From: Misgurnus anguillicaudatus
Taxonomy: Eukaryota; Chordata; Actinopteri; Cypriniformes; Cobitidae
Direction: 5' to 3'
NCBI RefSeq assembly: GCF_027580225.2
Contig: NC_073354.2
Span: 10,268,001-10,332,000, forward strand
DNA: 64,000 nucleotides
Positions 34,301-46,037 of this stretch are shown one piece after another (position 1 is the first letter of the stretch; the number at the start of each line of letters is the position of its first letter). The position numbers were made by a program, and so were the translations under genes. The notes beneath the pieces were generated by a model. It saw only the letters and a program-made list of their open reading frames with translations. It ran no database searches and had not been told where the DNA came from.

Positions 34301-35340
34301 TACATTATAATATCAAAGGAGATTTCTGCACACATTTATTCAGTTTTTGGTGTTGAGAAATAATAGGATTATGTAAAGTCACGTTTTAATCATCAAGTAT
34401 TTATACAAGAATGTGAATTAGTCAGTGATAAGGCAATAGTGGTAGAGCCCAAGAGCCTCTTCACAACCTTTTTCTCGCTTAAACAGATTTTAATTGTTCC
34501 TGGATTCCCCTTTGACCTTCATTTTACAGCACATTAATTCAGCACACCTTGTTTAAACCTCCAAAGTCCCATCTTAATTTTCTGCAGTAATTCCACACTT
34601 GAGCACACATACATAATAATTATGTACTCAACGCCTTCATGCATACTTTTCATTGTTATATATGTCAACAACTGACATTTTACATCTCAATAAAAAACGT
34701 CTGTAGAGAGCACTTATTTTCATTACTGTGACACATCTTAGTGAAACATTAGGTTAAATATAAAATGGGAGATATTATAAAAGAAACAGTATAATATGAG
34801 ATTAGATTGAGTGATGAAAGCTGCTTGTTCTTAATTGGGGGAGACGGGAGGGAAGATTTGTATGGTAAACATCAAAGTGATTTTCTCATAGAAGAAGAAA
34901 TAAAAACATGCAGTCCGTCACAGTTTAAGAGATACATTCGCCTTTAAAACTCTGAAAGGATAAGAAATGGTACAGTGTGAGAGCCATATTGCACAAATGG
35001 TTTCAATGAATGTTTATTTGCTATGCTGTTTATGAATCAGTCTATGTTGTGGCACACTTATGTGAACTTTTTACTTTTATAAGAAATATGCGGTTTTGAC
35101 CTTCCTAAATATGCTTGGTTGTCAGTGCTTATATGAAGACTCACTATGGCAACTGACACAAAAACTGATGCAAGAAATAGCACTGTCTTAGACAGAAAGA
35201 AACTAAAGAGAATGAATGAGGCAGAGAAATGCCCAAGTACGTCTGACAAAAAAACCCTGACGTTGTTTTAGTACCAAAAAGAGGATCTTTTTCCGTATCT
35301 TATCCCTTCTGAAAGGGTTTTTAACACAGGGGGAAACATT
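34300..35340. other. Unassigned stretch
   Basis: AT-rich, no gene. Nothing in it matches the repeats seen elsewhere in the window. Confidence 0.3.
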
Positions 35341-35472
35341 GGCTGCGTCCAACTAACCACACTTGCTGTCTGTGCACTTGAACACTTGACTACTTATTTT
35401 CACGTTTTCCTGTATTTTGCCCAAGTGATTAAGCGTGCATGTAGATTTATTCACCCGATGGACGTTCACGCC

Positions 35473-35885
35473 CAGTGTTGCCAACTATTTTCAATGGAAA
35501 GTAGCTAAAGCTTACTAGGAAAGTCGCTTAATGTCGCTAGATTACGTCATTGCCTCAATGGCATAGCAGTGATTATGCCGTCTGGACGCAGAGAGATTAA
35601 CCACAACTCCTGCCCTGACTGCAGCCTGGAGAGAACTGGTCTGCTGCGCGAGGACTAGGCCCCCTATGACTGCTTTGGGATGGGGGTGGAGCCTTTGGAA
35701 GCGGCGGCAGCTGCTCTTTGAGAAGAGTAAACAACACAGGCTTTCACATCAAAATCTCCAAAAGTCTCCAAAAATGCCAAAAAAGTGGCTAGATTTGTCA
35801 CTAGTCACTTTTTTAAAAATAAGTCGCCAAGGGGGTCTGAAAAGTTGATAAATTTAGTGACAAAGTCGCCAAGTTGGCAACACTG
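35473..35885. mobile_element. hAT MITE with perfect 8-bp duplication
   Basis: The 413-bp element begins CAGTGTTGCCAACTA and ends AGTTGGCAACACTG. Its target duplication TTCACGCC is perfect at 35465-35472 and 35886-35893. AAGTCGC motifs repeat inside. It has no transposase. The host sequence starting at 35341 (GGCTGCGTCCAACTAACC) looks like the end of another element, so this may be an element within an element. Confidence 0.9.
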
Positions 35886-36602
35886 TTCACGCCGTCAGCG
35901 AGAGCGCCAAAAAACGCTCTGACGCACGAATGCATTCTCTGGAATCTTCTCAAGCAGAGGTTTCCGCCTTCCGATTGGTTGCCGCCGTACCGCGTCATAG
36001 CTCGTTACCACAAAGTTATGTCAATCCATGTGGCAGCAATTTGCACCAAGAAGTATTTTTTTAATTGAGCTACTTAAAATGTGACACGCTCTGGCGAAAT
36101 GAGTCGGAAGTCGCAACGTTCTAGCCAATAATGTGGTAAAACAATAAAATTATACAAAATTTTTTTTAGCTAATTTCAAAGAACAGACATTAAAAAATAA
36201 TCTCCCAAAGTTTCGTAGTCCAAATAATTGAGTAAAGGTGTTTTTAAAGTTGAAACAGTTTTACTAAATTCGCTGGAAATTGCTTTTCTCAAATCCTCTC
36301 GTCACCTCTGAGCATTTCCCGGGTATCCCCTGAAACGTCACTATCTCTCCAAATATGGTGTTACACGTTGTTTTAGAGCCAATCAGAAATCTTCATAAAC
36401 GCTGATCATTTGTAAATGGGAAACCCCGGGGCACGCGATTGGTCCAGCCATCCTCCTGTCAGTCTCCTTTTTGAATTGTTTACACTGTTATTGTCAACTA
36501 ACCTACACAAAGATATGATTGCATAGGCAAGCATTATTGTTTTCTTTTTGCTTGTCTCTCTGCCTCTCTCAATTTCTCTCACACGCACGCGCAAACACGC
36601 GA

Positions 36603-36605
<3 letters not shown>

Positions 36606-36646
<41 letters not shown>

Positions 36647-36775
36647 TCTGGTTTCCATGTTTTGTGGGGACATAGATGTTCTATTCCCTCCCCCTAACTC
36701 AAACCCCGACCATCATAGAAACCTTTCTGTTACTTCACATTTTCAATAAACACCATTCTGTTTGATTTATAAACT
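36606..36775. repeat. (CA)n with linked repeat, reverse of 14.6-15.0 kb
   Basis: (CA)n at 36608-36644 is followed by TTCTGGTTTCCATGTTTTGT and GGGGACATAG, then by AACCCCGACCATCATAGAAA, TTACTTCACATTTTC and GATTTATAAACTT. This is the inverse of the order at 14.74-14.95 kb. It supports a mobile or conversion-prone unit joined to dinucleotide tracts. Confidence 0.75.
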
Positions 36776-36779
36776 TCTT

Positions 36780-38286
36780 TCTTCACTCAAAAAAATATAT
36801 TTTATCTACACTTATCTGAGACTTTCAGAAGCATAATTCTTTGCATCTGTAAAAACTAATGTTAAACTAATGTGAATAAATACATAACTAAAGCTACACA
36901 TAAGTTATACACTTAAAAACTCTACACTGTTGTGTTGTAAATTGCTAAAATGTACCCTCATCAACTGCATGCTTTTGCACTGGCTTACTTTCCACATCTC
37001 GCACTTATGTGCAGCGAATGTCCCTTTGTTGTTTATGTTTGCATATTTTTTGAGCTTCCATAGATGGTTTGATGTGTCAAGATTTCAACAGCCAACAGTC
37101 TATATGAAAATGTTTTGTCATATTATAAGCATAACATCACTATTTAAGGTTACTGAATATGTATGCACTCGCAGATCCAATGTAAAACAAGTATTATTTT
37201 AAATCTTTTTTATTAGAATTTAACAAGACTGAGATAATAAATAAGAGATCACAAATTGTCTTATTATAAACCCCTTTTAGAACCCTCCCACCCCGAATTA
37301 TGCATGCAATATGAAAGCAACCAAAAAATACAAATAAAATAAATCAGTAAATAAAATAAAATAGATAAAATAATTAATAATAAACAATTAGCTATAGGCA
37401 TAAATAACTATATGGAAATAAACATTCCTCTCTCTAGTCTCTGTATTTCCTCTTTCCAATAAGAGTCAGTTATTGTGTATTAGCGCTAGTATCTGGAGAA
37501 CAGAGTAAACCTTTTATGTGGTCTAATACAGGTTCCCAAGTCTTATGAAAAGTTTTCAGAAATCCTGAAATCAAAAATCTTCTCAAGCTTTATACAGCTA
37601 AAGATTTCTTGAATCCACCTATAAAACAAATATTTTTTAACAAATATTAAGTATAAAATAGTGTTTACCGCAATGGCATTTATTTCTTCAGGCACTGTTG
37701 TATTAATGAACAGAACCTTTCCATCTAGCTCATCCTAGCAGCCCATTAAAATCTATTTATGTCACAGTGCGCAAGAAAAGCAAAAGTAACCAATGGAGAA
37801 GCTGAATGGGCATAAAACTTTAAGAGGTTGTAGACATCTTTTGCTGTTGGTTAATAGGCTTTCTGGGCAGAATGAAAACCCATTAAAGATTAACAGTTTT
37901 TAATCACTCTGGCCCCTGACACTGTAGTAGATTTGTTCAGCTTGACTGCTACTGAGTGACATAGCTGGTATAGAGTCACTGACCACTAAACGTACTGAAT
38001 GGGCATGAGCAAAATTAGTTTTTTTACTGGGAGATTTATTCACACAAAATTGCAGAATGTAATGGCTACAGTATGAATGTGCAGCTTTATCTATGTATTC
38101 CTTTAAAAATAAGTGAGTTTGTGTTTTTATATAAATGAAATGGCAGTTTTTTCTTAAACAGGCAACAAAAAATAAATAAATTAGGAAACAATTAAATTGT
38201 ATTCTTTTATATGATGCAAAAAGGAATGAGTTTATAACTTCCATTCTTATTCTTTTTTTTAAGCATCGTACATTGAATTTTTAAAT
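36780..38286. other. Unassigned AT-rich stretch
   Basis: No gene, RNA or recognised repeat. The ORFs here (for example 36930-37202 and 38244-37900) have no family motifs and read like random AT-rich DNA. Confidence 0.35.
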
Positions 38287-39005
38287 TTAAAGGATTAGTC
38301 CATTTTCTTAAAAGAAAAATCCAGATAATTTACTCACCACCATGTCATCCAAAATGTTGATGTCTTTCTTTGTTCAGTCAAGAAGAAATTATGTTTTCTG
38401 AGGAAAACACTGCAGGACCTCTCCCACCCTAATGGACTTTAATAGAACCCAACATTTAATACTTAACTCAACACTTAACAGTTTTTTTCAATGGAGTTTC
38501 AAAGGACTATAAACAATCCCAAACGAGGCATAAGAGTCTTATCTAGCGAAGCGATTGTCATTTTTGACAAGAAAAATAAAAAATATGTACTTTTAAACCA
38601 CAACTTTTCATCTAGGTCCGGTCCAGCACGACCTAACGTAAATGCGTAGTGACGTAGGGAGGTCACTTGTTACATATATAAAACGCACATTTGCGGACCA
38701 TTTTAAACAATAAACTACCACAAAGACATTAATTAGTATCAGTTGACATACAACAATGTCGGAACGGTCCTCTTTCTCAACACAAGTTGTGTGACACCTT
38801 GGGTGACGGAGGAGAGGACGCTGGCGCTGTTTGTTCGCCGCTTCTCCGCCGGCGATCTTTAATTATGCTTATGCTGTTTACATAATTTGAATGCATATAT
38901 TTTGCACATAAGTTGTGCTATATACTTTGTGCTAGAGTTATTTTATACCAGGGGAGAAGTTAGGTAGCTAGGCACCTACCTGCTGCAGACGAGTTCTAGC
39001 TCAGT

Positions 39006-39758
39006 ATGGCATTCCGCTATTCCAGCTCGCAACTCCGACGACTTCGCAGTTTCGTAACCACACCTGGATTTAACATCACCATCATCAAAGAACTTGGACT
39101 TCTTCGCCGCCCTCGTTACATTCATATAGGCTCCGGTCGAAACTTCATCTTACACAACCAGCCAAGCTGCTCTGCTACAAACATCCCGTCTCTCTGGTCA
39201 TCAGTCGCATGTTTGTCGCGTCATCAGAGCGCGGCCGCTCCAGTTACTTTCAACACTGGAAATATCGCGAGACCCCTCCACTCCAGTATGGGATCTCCGC
39301 ACTTTCGGTTGGATACAGTTTATGGAGTGGATTCTAGTCTGCATGGAGTGGATTTTAAAGTTCTGCGTGGAGTGGATTTTAATGTTTTACGACCTGTACA
39401 GAGATTTACCCCACAGTCATTGATCAAATTCGAACTTTTTAACACTCAATCCATCAATAATAAATCCACACTGATAGAAGAACACATCAGAGAGAATGGA
39501 CTTGACTTCATGTGTTTGACAGAGACCTGGCATCAGCCGGAGGTTTACTCTGCATTAAATGAAGCCTGCCCCCCCGGCTACAGTTACTTGGAGGCAGCTC
39601 GCAGTACTGGCCGCGGTGGTGGCCTAGCGGTTATTTACCGACAGGACCTGGAGCTGTCCCCCATCGCGTTGCCTGCAACATCTTCCTGCGAGTGTCTTGC
39701 ATTTAAATGTAAGCCCCCCTTTTCCAATGACTGTTCTTCTTATTTACCGCCCCCCTAA
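39006..39758 (+). pseudogene. L2 LINE, N-terminus and endonuclease part 1
   Basis: The 250-codon reading starts MAFRYSSSQLRRLRSF. About 130 residues have no known domain but contain a short internal repeat of G-V-D-F/S-x-V-L units (at about 39313-39385). The apurinic-type endonuclease that nicks the target DNA then begins: FNTQSINNKSTLIEEHI, FMCLTETWH with catalytic Glu, and STGRGGGLAVIYR. The frame ends early at 39758, because of an indel in the run CCCCCCTTTT at 39714-39723. The protein continues in the next frame from 39721 on. A homopolymer run is also where assembly errors occur. The ATG at 39006 is the first in frame, and no second ORF lies upstream. Confidence 0.85.
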
Positions 39759-42243
39759 ACACAATGCTGTCTTTTTCCAAGAAATATCTGATCATCTCCT
39801 TACAACACTCTGTACTACCTCTGCAAATACAATAATTCTGGGAGATATAAATATTCATGTTGACACCCCCTCATGTCATATTGCTGCTGATTTCCTTCAG
39901 TTGCTAGACTCCCTCAATTTACAACAACATGTTGATGTCCCCACACATTCCAGAGGACACACCCTTGATTTGGTTATTTCTAACTCCGCCCCCATCAGCA
40001 ATCTACATGTTTATGACCTGGGTGTTTCAGATCATAAGGTTGTGTCAATGGAGTTGCCCTTTCCTTCCCCCCACACCAAACCACAGCGGCAAATACAATA
40101 CAGAAAATTGAAAAAAATTGATGCGGATGCCCTGGCCCAGGATCTTCAACATCTCTCCTCCGGCTTTACTGACCGCCATTCTATTGCTGATTCCGTGGAT
40201 TTTTACAACCAGTCCCTGAGCAGTCTTTTGGATATCCACGCCCCCTTAATATCCAGATCAGTTTCATTCAGGCGCTCTGCACCATGGTACAACTGCGAGC
40301 TGCGAAAGATGAAGGCGGCTGGGCGTGTCCTTGAGCGACGGTTAAAGACAACTGGTCTGACTGTTCACAAACAGGCTTACAGAGAACAAAAGAAGGCATA
40401 TGCAAAAGCTCTGAGGGACGCACAGTCCAGATATTATTCTACTATCATTAACAATAGTCACGGAAACTCCAAGCAGCTTTTTTCAACTATAAATCACCTT
40501 CTCAAACCTCCCTTATCCTCCCACTCTGAGACCACTGAGGAGATGTGCAACATGCACATCAATTTCTTCAGACAAAAAGTAAATAACATCCGCTCACACC
40601 TCTCCACCACTGCTGTCTTGCCCCTCTCAACGGCTGACCCACCGTTTGAGATTGTACAGCCTCTCTGCTCTTTCTCTAATGCCACACAGGAAGAAGTGGA
40701 GTACGTCATTAAAAAAATGAAGCCATCCACATGCGCCCTGGACCCTTTCCCTTCAGCTTTGCTAAAGGCCAACATCTCTGCTGTTTCTCCATTCATCACC
40801 AAGATTATAAACCACTCTCTACTGGTTGGCCATATCCCACCAATGTTAAAAACTGCTGTCATCAGACCTCTACTGAAAAAACCTACTCTGGATCCAGAGA
40901 TACTTTCAAACTATAGGCCCATCTCCAATCTCCCATTCCTGTCAAAGGTTCTGGAAAAAATTGTTGCAGCACAACTCCATGTTCACCTAATACACAATAA
41001 CTTGTTTGAAAAGTTTCAGTCGGGTTTTCGTGCGGGCCATAGCACAGAAACAGCATTGGTCAGGATCACAAATGACCTCCTGATGGCAGCAGATACCGGT
41101 TCCCCATCTCTACTCATCCTTCTAGACTTAACAGCTGCTTTTGATACAGTAGATCACAGCATTCTCCTTCATCGCTTACAATACACAATTGGACTGTCAG
41201 AAAATGTTCATAAGTGGTTTATCTCATACCTGACTGGCAGAACCGAGTATGTCGCCCTGGGCAAAGCAAAATCACATACTCAAAATGTCACCTGCGGTGT
41301 TCCTCAGGGCTCTGTGCTGGGCCCCACACTCTTCTCCATCTACATGCTCCCCCTTGGAAGAATCATTAGTAGACATGGTATATCATTCCATTGTTATTCT
41401 GATGATACACAGCTTTATCTAAGGACAACCCCCACCTCTTCTTCTCCCTTGCCAGCATCCTTACTGACCACTTGCCTGGTGGAGATAGAGACATGGAAGT
41501 AGGTGTTCTTCCTTCAGTTTAATAGCTCATAGAGGGATGCCATCTTAATTGGCAGACCACATGAGCTCCGCTTTTCTACTATTAACAGTATCACTTTCTC
41601 TGGCCAAAACATCACCCTTTCCACATCTGTCACCAATTTGGGTGTTAAAATGGACTCTCAACTCACCTTTGACACCCACATCAAACACCTCTGCAAGACA
41701 TCATTCTACCACCTCAAGAACATTGCCAAACTCCGCCCATTACTCAACCTGGCAGATGCAGAGAAACTCGTCCATGCCTTTGTCTCCTCCAGGCTGGACT
41801 ACTGTAATGCACTCCTCATCGGAATCTCTGGCAAAAGCATCCAGCGACTACAGTACATCCAGAACAGCGCTGCCAGAATCCTGATGAGGGTGCGTAAGTA
41901 TGATCACATCACCCCCATCCTTAAATCTCTCCACTGGCTCCCTGTCTCATTCAGGATTGAATATAAGGTTTCCCTTCTGACCCACCAGTGCATTCACGGA
42001 CATGCCCCTCTTTACCTACAGGAACTCCTCAACCATCACACCACTTCACGCACCCTCCGATCAGCAAGTACAAACACTCTAAACATCCCTAGAACCAAGC
42101 TCTGCAGCATGGGTGGTAGGGCCTTCTCATCGGCTGCTCCGAGATTATGGAATGCCCTCCCTGAACACCTGAGGGCACCACAAACTATTGATGTTTTTAA
42201 AAAAAACTTAAAAACATATCTTTTTAAGAAAGCTTTTTACTGA
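39721..42243 (+). pseudogene. L2 LINE, endonuclease part 2, reverse transcriptase and C-terminus
   Basis: The frame is open to 41502, and again after 41532 to 42243. Endonuclease motifs: IILGDINIHVD, HSRGHTLDLVIS and VSDHKVV. Reverse transcriptase: ALDPFPSALLK, NYRPISNLPFLSKVLEK, FQSGFRAGHSTETAL, LLDLTAAFDTVDH (motif A with Asp), GVPQGSVLGPTLFS (motif B) and CYSDDTQLYL (motif C, YSDD where YADD is usual). TAG codons at 41500 and 41530 interrupt the part that follows. The C-terminal region LGVKMDSQLTFDTHI, SRLDYCNALL, LHWLPVSFRIEYK and WNALPEHLR is otherwise in the same frame. With the first part it spans about 1,080 codons, normal for this clade. Confidence 0.92.
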
Positions 42244-42355
42244 ATGTTATTTTATAATTGCTTTTCTCTTTAAAAACTATTTTATCTTGCATTTTTATAT
42301 ATGCTTTGTAGCACTTTGAGATTGCTGTAATGTAAAGTGCAATACAAATAAAATT

Positions 42356-42373
42356 TATTATTATTATTATTAC
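42356..42373 (+). repeat. (ATT)n tail of the LINE
   Basis: A short trinucleotide array follows AATAAAATT. It marks the LINE 3' end and the junction with the foldback element. Confidence 0.85.
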
Positions 42374-42865
42374 ATGTAAACACTAGGGCAGAGTTTCGCG
42401 TTCGTCCTCTGTGACCTCTTGACGTGATGACGTATTGCGTCGGGTTGCGCTAGCACATCACGACCAGATCAAGACGAGAAGTTGTGCTTTAAAAGTGAAT
42501 ATTTGTCATTTTTATTGTCAAAAATGACAATCGTTTTGCTAGATAAGACCCTTATGCCTCGTTTGGGATCATTTAGAGTCCTTTGAAACTCCGTTGAAAA
42601 AAAACTGTTATGTGTTGAGTTAAGTATTAAATGTTGGGTTCTATTAAAGTCCATTAAAATTAGAAAAATCCTGCAATGTTTTCCTCAAAAAACATAATTT
42701 CTTCTCGACTGAACAAAGAAAGACATGAACATTTGCTTTGGTTTTAGAAAATTAAATTTGGTGTTTTGAATTATTCACCTTGAAAACTTTAAGCTGTATT
42801 TTCAAAACTGTATATTTACAGTCTAAAAAACTCAGGACAAAACATTTGCTCTTTGAAAATACATA

Positions 42866-43341
42866 TGTCATGGTCCTGCCTTCCTGTCATAGTGATTCAT
42901 AGTTCATGTGGCAGGATCGTGGCAGTACCCATGTTTGGTGTGGTAGCTCATGGCCTTTGGTTTAGGTAGTGCACTCCGGTGTCTTGTCTCTTGTCCCCGC
43001 CCCCTCGTTCTCCTGCTTATTGTTAATCATTAGTTAATTCCCATCACCTGTTCCCTCCTTGTTATCTTGTTTGGTTTCCTTATTTAATGTCACTGTTTCC
43101 TTTGTTCTGTGCAGGATCATTTTGTATCATGTGTGTTTGCCATTCGTGTTCGTCTAGAAGTCTAGTTTATCTGTCTAGTTGTTCGTGAAGTTTAGTGTAA
43201 AGTCTTTGTTTAGTGTATATCCCCTGTTGATGGGCTTTGCCCCCACGTGGGCTATTGTTTTGTCTTGTGTTTTCACTATTAAAGTCTTTTGTTAACCCCT
43301 CCATCTCCGTCTGCATTTGGGTTCTTCCTGCAATCCTGACA
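42866..43341 (+). mobile_element. Solo LTR with perfect 5-bp duplication
   Basis: 476 bp from TGTCATGGTCCTGCC to CAATCCTGACA. The duplication ACATA (42861-42865, 43342-43346) is perfect. ATTAAA at about 43278 could serve as a poly(A) signal. It is related by its ends to the other TGTCA-type LTRs of the window, but its body is different. No internal genes remain. Confidence 0.85.
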
Positions 43342-43507
43342 ACATATCTTTTTAAAAAAGAACAAAAATAATTCAATTTTGTTAAATGCCATGTGTTTAT
43401 ATATCAACATGAAATGATTAAGTAAAATTGTAAAAAAAAAATTTAGGGTACTTCTAAATTGCTGTATGATGTTTATGATGAAAAATTATTTTTAACATTA
43501 TAAATGG

Positions 43508-45159
43508 CAGTGGCGGCCGGTGACTTCTTTTTTCTTTTGCACGATGAGAAGTTCGTCACAACATGTATGTAGCTGTAATGGTTTTGTCTTGTGTTCTGTT
43601 TATTTATGCCTTTTATTTTGAAGTCATCTGGGCTTTTATTTTTAAATAATTTCATGTCTCACTTTACTTCCTGTCTGTCTGCACAAAATATGTGTTCTGC
43701 GCGTTGAGCGATCCTATGTGCATCACGTGTCTTGTCAAAATAAGTGCCTGCTGCAGACGTGTCTGAAGGGTTTATGATAAAATAGACGCTCTCGTTTGCC
43801 AGATACTCACATAATCTAATGTGTAATCAGAGTTTACTGTTAAGGGAGTGTCTTGCGTGTATTTTGTCAACGTCAACGTCTCTTTTATTATAAACGGTTT
43901 TGACGAGTGTAGCAGGCACTTATTTTGACAAAACACGTGATGCACATGGTCAGGGCCGGAGTGGGACTCATTTTTAGCCCTGGAGTTTAATGCCTTAAAC
44001 CGGACCACTTTAGTTCATGACTGACTATATTAAAATAATATCATTACATCCTCAGTAGTTTTTAAGTCTGCAATAGTGCACTATATTCTCTGCAGCCTTG
44101 CAATTAATATAGTTTCCAAAAATATCATTTCTAATTCAGTGCAAATACAGTAATCTAAAACAATTATGATTTTGCCATAATCATGCAGCCCTAGCATAAA
44201 GTATTTGAATATTATTCAATCAATTATCATAAACTACTGAAAGGGAGAAAATGTGTTTGTGTTTTCCCCTATATTTCTATTTTTTTTAAAAATGATGGGT
44301 CTTGAGATAACCTGTTGGGTTGAAAAAGTTTGGAAACCCCTGATAAAGCAAGATTTATCAAGTATTCAGTGGAAACAGATGGAAAAATAAAAATCCTTAT
44401 CTTAATCTGTTTAGTAGTACTTACTTAGATCCTGTATATTCCCAAATAATTTATGGTAGTCCTCTCTTGTGTTAAAAAGAACAAATATATAATGGACTTT
44501 CAACATTTTACTTGAGAAAACATTATATTTATATGAAAAAAATACGATTTGTAGATCATTTACCTTTTAAAGGCCGTTCAAATCAAATCGCACTCAAGTT
44601 TATCTAAACGCGCGGCAAGCGCACTCAGACGTGTCTAAAACAAAACTTGTGTTTACAGGCGAGCGCTTTGAAAACCAGAAGAAAGTGGTGTGTCCTGCGT
44701 TGTCCATGTGTTTTAGATGTTTATGGACCCTAATTATGATTATGAACGCAAGAATTACCCATGGTCGGGAGTCTGGACACAATTAGTCTCAGCCTCAGCG
44801 TCACGCCCACAGTATTGAAGGCCTGGCTACCCGAGACTAGGGCACAATCAACTTGGGCATAAATCGGTGGGGACGTATACCACCCGCAAATTACGAGAAT
44901 GGGGCTGCTGTGAGTGCTGTCAGCATTAGAACAGCAACCTTCAACCTGGTGGCATGATAACACCGGCCCTCGTGCCCCAAAAAAACAGACCGGCCCACCA
45001 GGAATTCTCCCTGTTCTCCCTATATGGCCAATCCGTGCCTGCACATGGTTCACATGACACTACAAACACATATTTTGAAAACAAGAGCAACACACATGAC
45101 ACTCCGAACACTTATTTTGAATTTGTGCCCCTTGGAAGAGCAGTCACGAGCCGCCACTG
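43508..45159. mobile_element. Outer hAT element with perfect 8-bp duplication
   Basis: It begins CAGTGGCGGCCGGTGAC and ends GTCACGAGCCGCCACTG. The duplication ATAAATGG is perfect at 43500-43507 and 45160-45167. Without the nested element and its duplication the length is about 553 bp. TTATTTTGA and TTTATTTTGAA blocks repeat near both ends. A relative lies at 10675-11010. No transposase is present. Confidence 0.9.
43951..45041. mobile_element. Inner hAT element nested in the outer one
   Basis: It begins CAGGGCCGGAGTGGG and ends GGCCAATCCGTGCCTG, imperfect TIRs. The duplication CACATGGT is perfect at 43943-43950 and 45042-45049. Length 1,091 bp. A block with CACCGGCCCTCGTGCCCC and a run of A near 44985 is typical of a fish hAT-N family. 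No readable transposase. Confidence 0.9.
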
Positions 45160-45414
45160 ATAAATGGACCTCAAAGAACATTACGAAATAATGTACTTCA
45201 TGACACCTTTAAACTTTGATGGTAATTGAAAAGTCTCAGACATAGTAGGTTAAAGTTATGATATGTGAGAACTACTGCTAAGATGTAAGAAAAAGCACAT
45301 GCCTAAAACAGTTCAAAACACAAGTAATTAGGACTACTGCATGACGTACAAACATCTGAGTCATTTTGCTTTTTATTTGAATAACATCTGTTTGCAGCCT
45401 TTTTGTGTTAGGCA

Positions 45415-45440
45415 GAGAGAGAGAGAGAAAGAGAGAGATT
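45415..45440. repeat. (GA)n microsatellite
   Basis: A GAGAGAGAGAGAAAGAGAGAG tract, slightly interrupted, precedes a T-run. Confidence 0.8.
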
Positions 45441-45827
45441 TTTTTGTATTTTATTACATAGAATTGTTTGCTCAGGGACTGACATTAAAATGAAATCCAA
45501 TATTCTGTGCAAAAACGCTTTTATACACAGAGAAGAAAATTTTCTTACCCTAATTATTTCAAGGCCGGCTTGTGGAACAGTTCACCAAAAGTTGAAAATC
45601 TTTTGTAAATCTGGCATCATCTACTTGCCCTCTTGTTATTACGCATGTTGTATTTTTCTGTGAAATACAAAGGGTGATATTTTGTAAGGATATTTTAGCT
45701 TCATCTGTTTTAGGAGGTGGACGTCATGCCGTCGAGGAGCTGCATTCATCAAGAAGAGTGGAGACTGAATCCCTTGTCAGTCAAGCTGATCTGGAATCAG
45801 TTTATAGAACCTTCACATGTATAAAGT

Positions 45828-46037
45828 GTGTGGGAACCGCTAATGACAGGTGCGCTGCAACAGTGCGTAATACCAATGGTCTCGCACCTCTCGTCTACCA
45901 GGCGCCTCTATGCCCTTAAGTGGGCAGCATTTGCCATATGGTATGATGAGAATTCACACGACCTGGTGAATTGCCCTGTGTCAGTCATTCTTACAGCACC
46001 CTCTACTCTTAAAGTGTCTGTCGCCGCTCAGTTGTGA
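45828..46037 (+). pseudogene. DIRS-type tyrosine recombinase fragment
   Basis: The reading STRRLYALKWAAFAIWYDEN, then CPVSVIL and PSTLKVSVAAQL, matches the N-terminal SAM-like (core-binding) part of tyrosine recombinases from fish DIRS1 retrotransposons. Those use a recombinase in place of a DDE integrase. About 10-15 residues normally found between VSVIL and the STLKV motif are missing, so there is an internal deletion. The catalytic domain (R...H-x-x-R...Y) is absent. 45674-45919 in another frame may be further upstream remains. Dead fragment. The assignment rests on memory of the STLKVYVAA motif. Confidence 0.6.

Larger units (their letters stand above)
38786..42373 (+). mobile_element. 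L2-type LINE, about 3.6 kb, nearly full length
   Basis: It runs from a GC-rich 5' UTR through one long EN-RT reading frame to a short 3' UTR with CACTTTGAGATTGCTGTAAT, AATACAAATAAAATT and a terminal (ATT)n. That 3' end is the mark of fish L2 elements, which the element's reverse transcriptase recognises during target-primed insertion. The 5' boundary is inferred from where the split foldback element stops and is good to a few bases. It is broken by one frameshift and two stops. The small number of lesions suggests a fairly young copy. Confidence 0.9.
38291..42760. mobile_element. Foldback DNA element split by a LINE
   Basis: The left arm (38291-38690) and right arm (about 42374-42760) are reverse complements over roughly 350 bp. 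Shared pieces include TGTCTTTCTTTGTTCAGTC, ATTTAATACTTAACTCAACA and CGATTGTCATTTTTGACAA. TTAA lies before the left end (38287-38290), which starts AGGATTAGTCC. The right outer end has decayed. The middle (38690-38785) matches from memory the centre of a common cyprinid foldback MITE. The element continues after the LINE with TGTAAACACTAGGGCAGAG. Without the LINE it would be about 0.88 kb. Confidence 0.8.

Noticed and set aside
40494..40862. 122-codon minus ORF
   Set aside because: Antisense of the LINE endonuclease-RT frame.
41549..41884. 111-codon plus ORF after the RT
   Set aside because: Out-of-frame reading of the LINE C-terminus. The frame with SRLDYCNALL is the real one.
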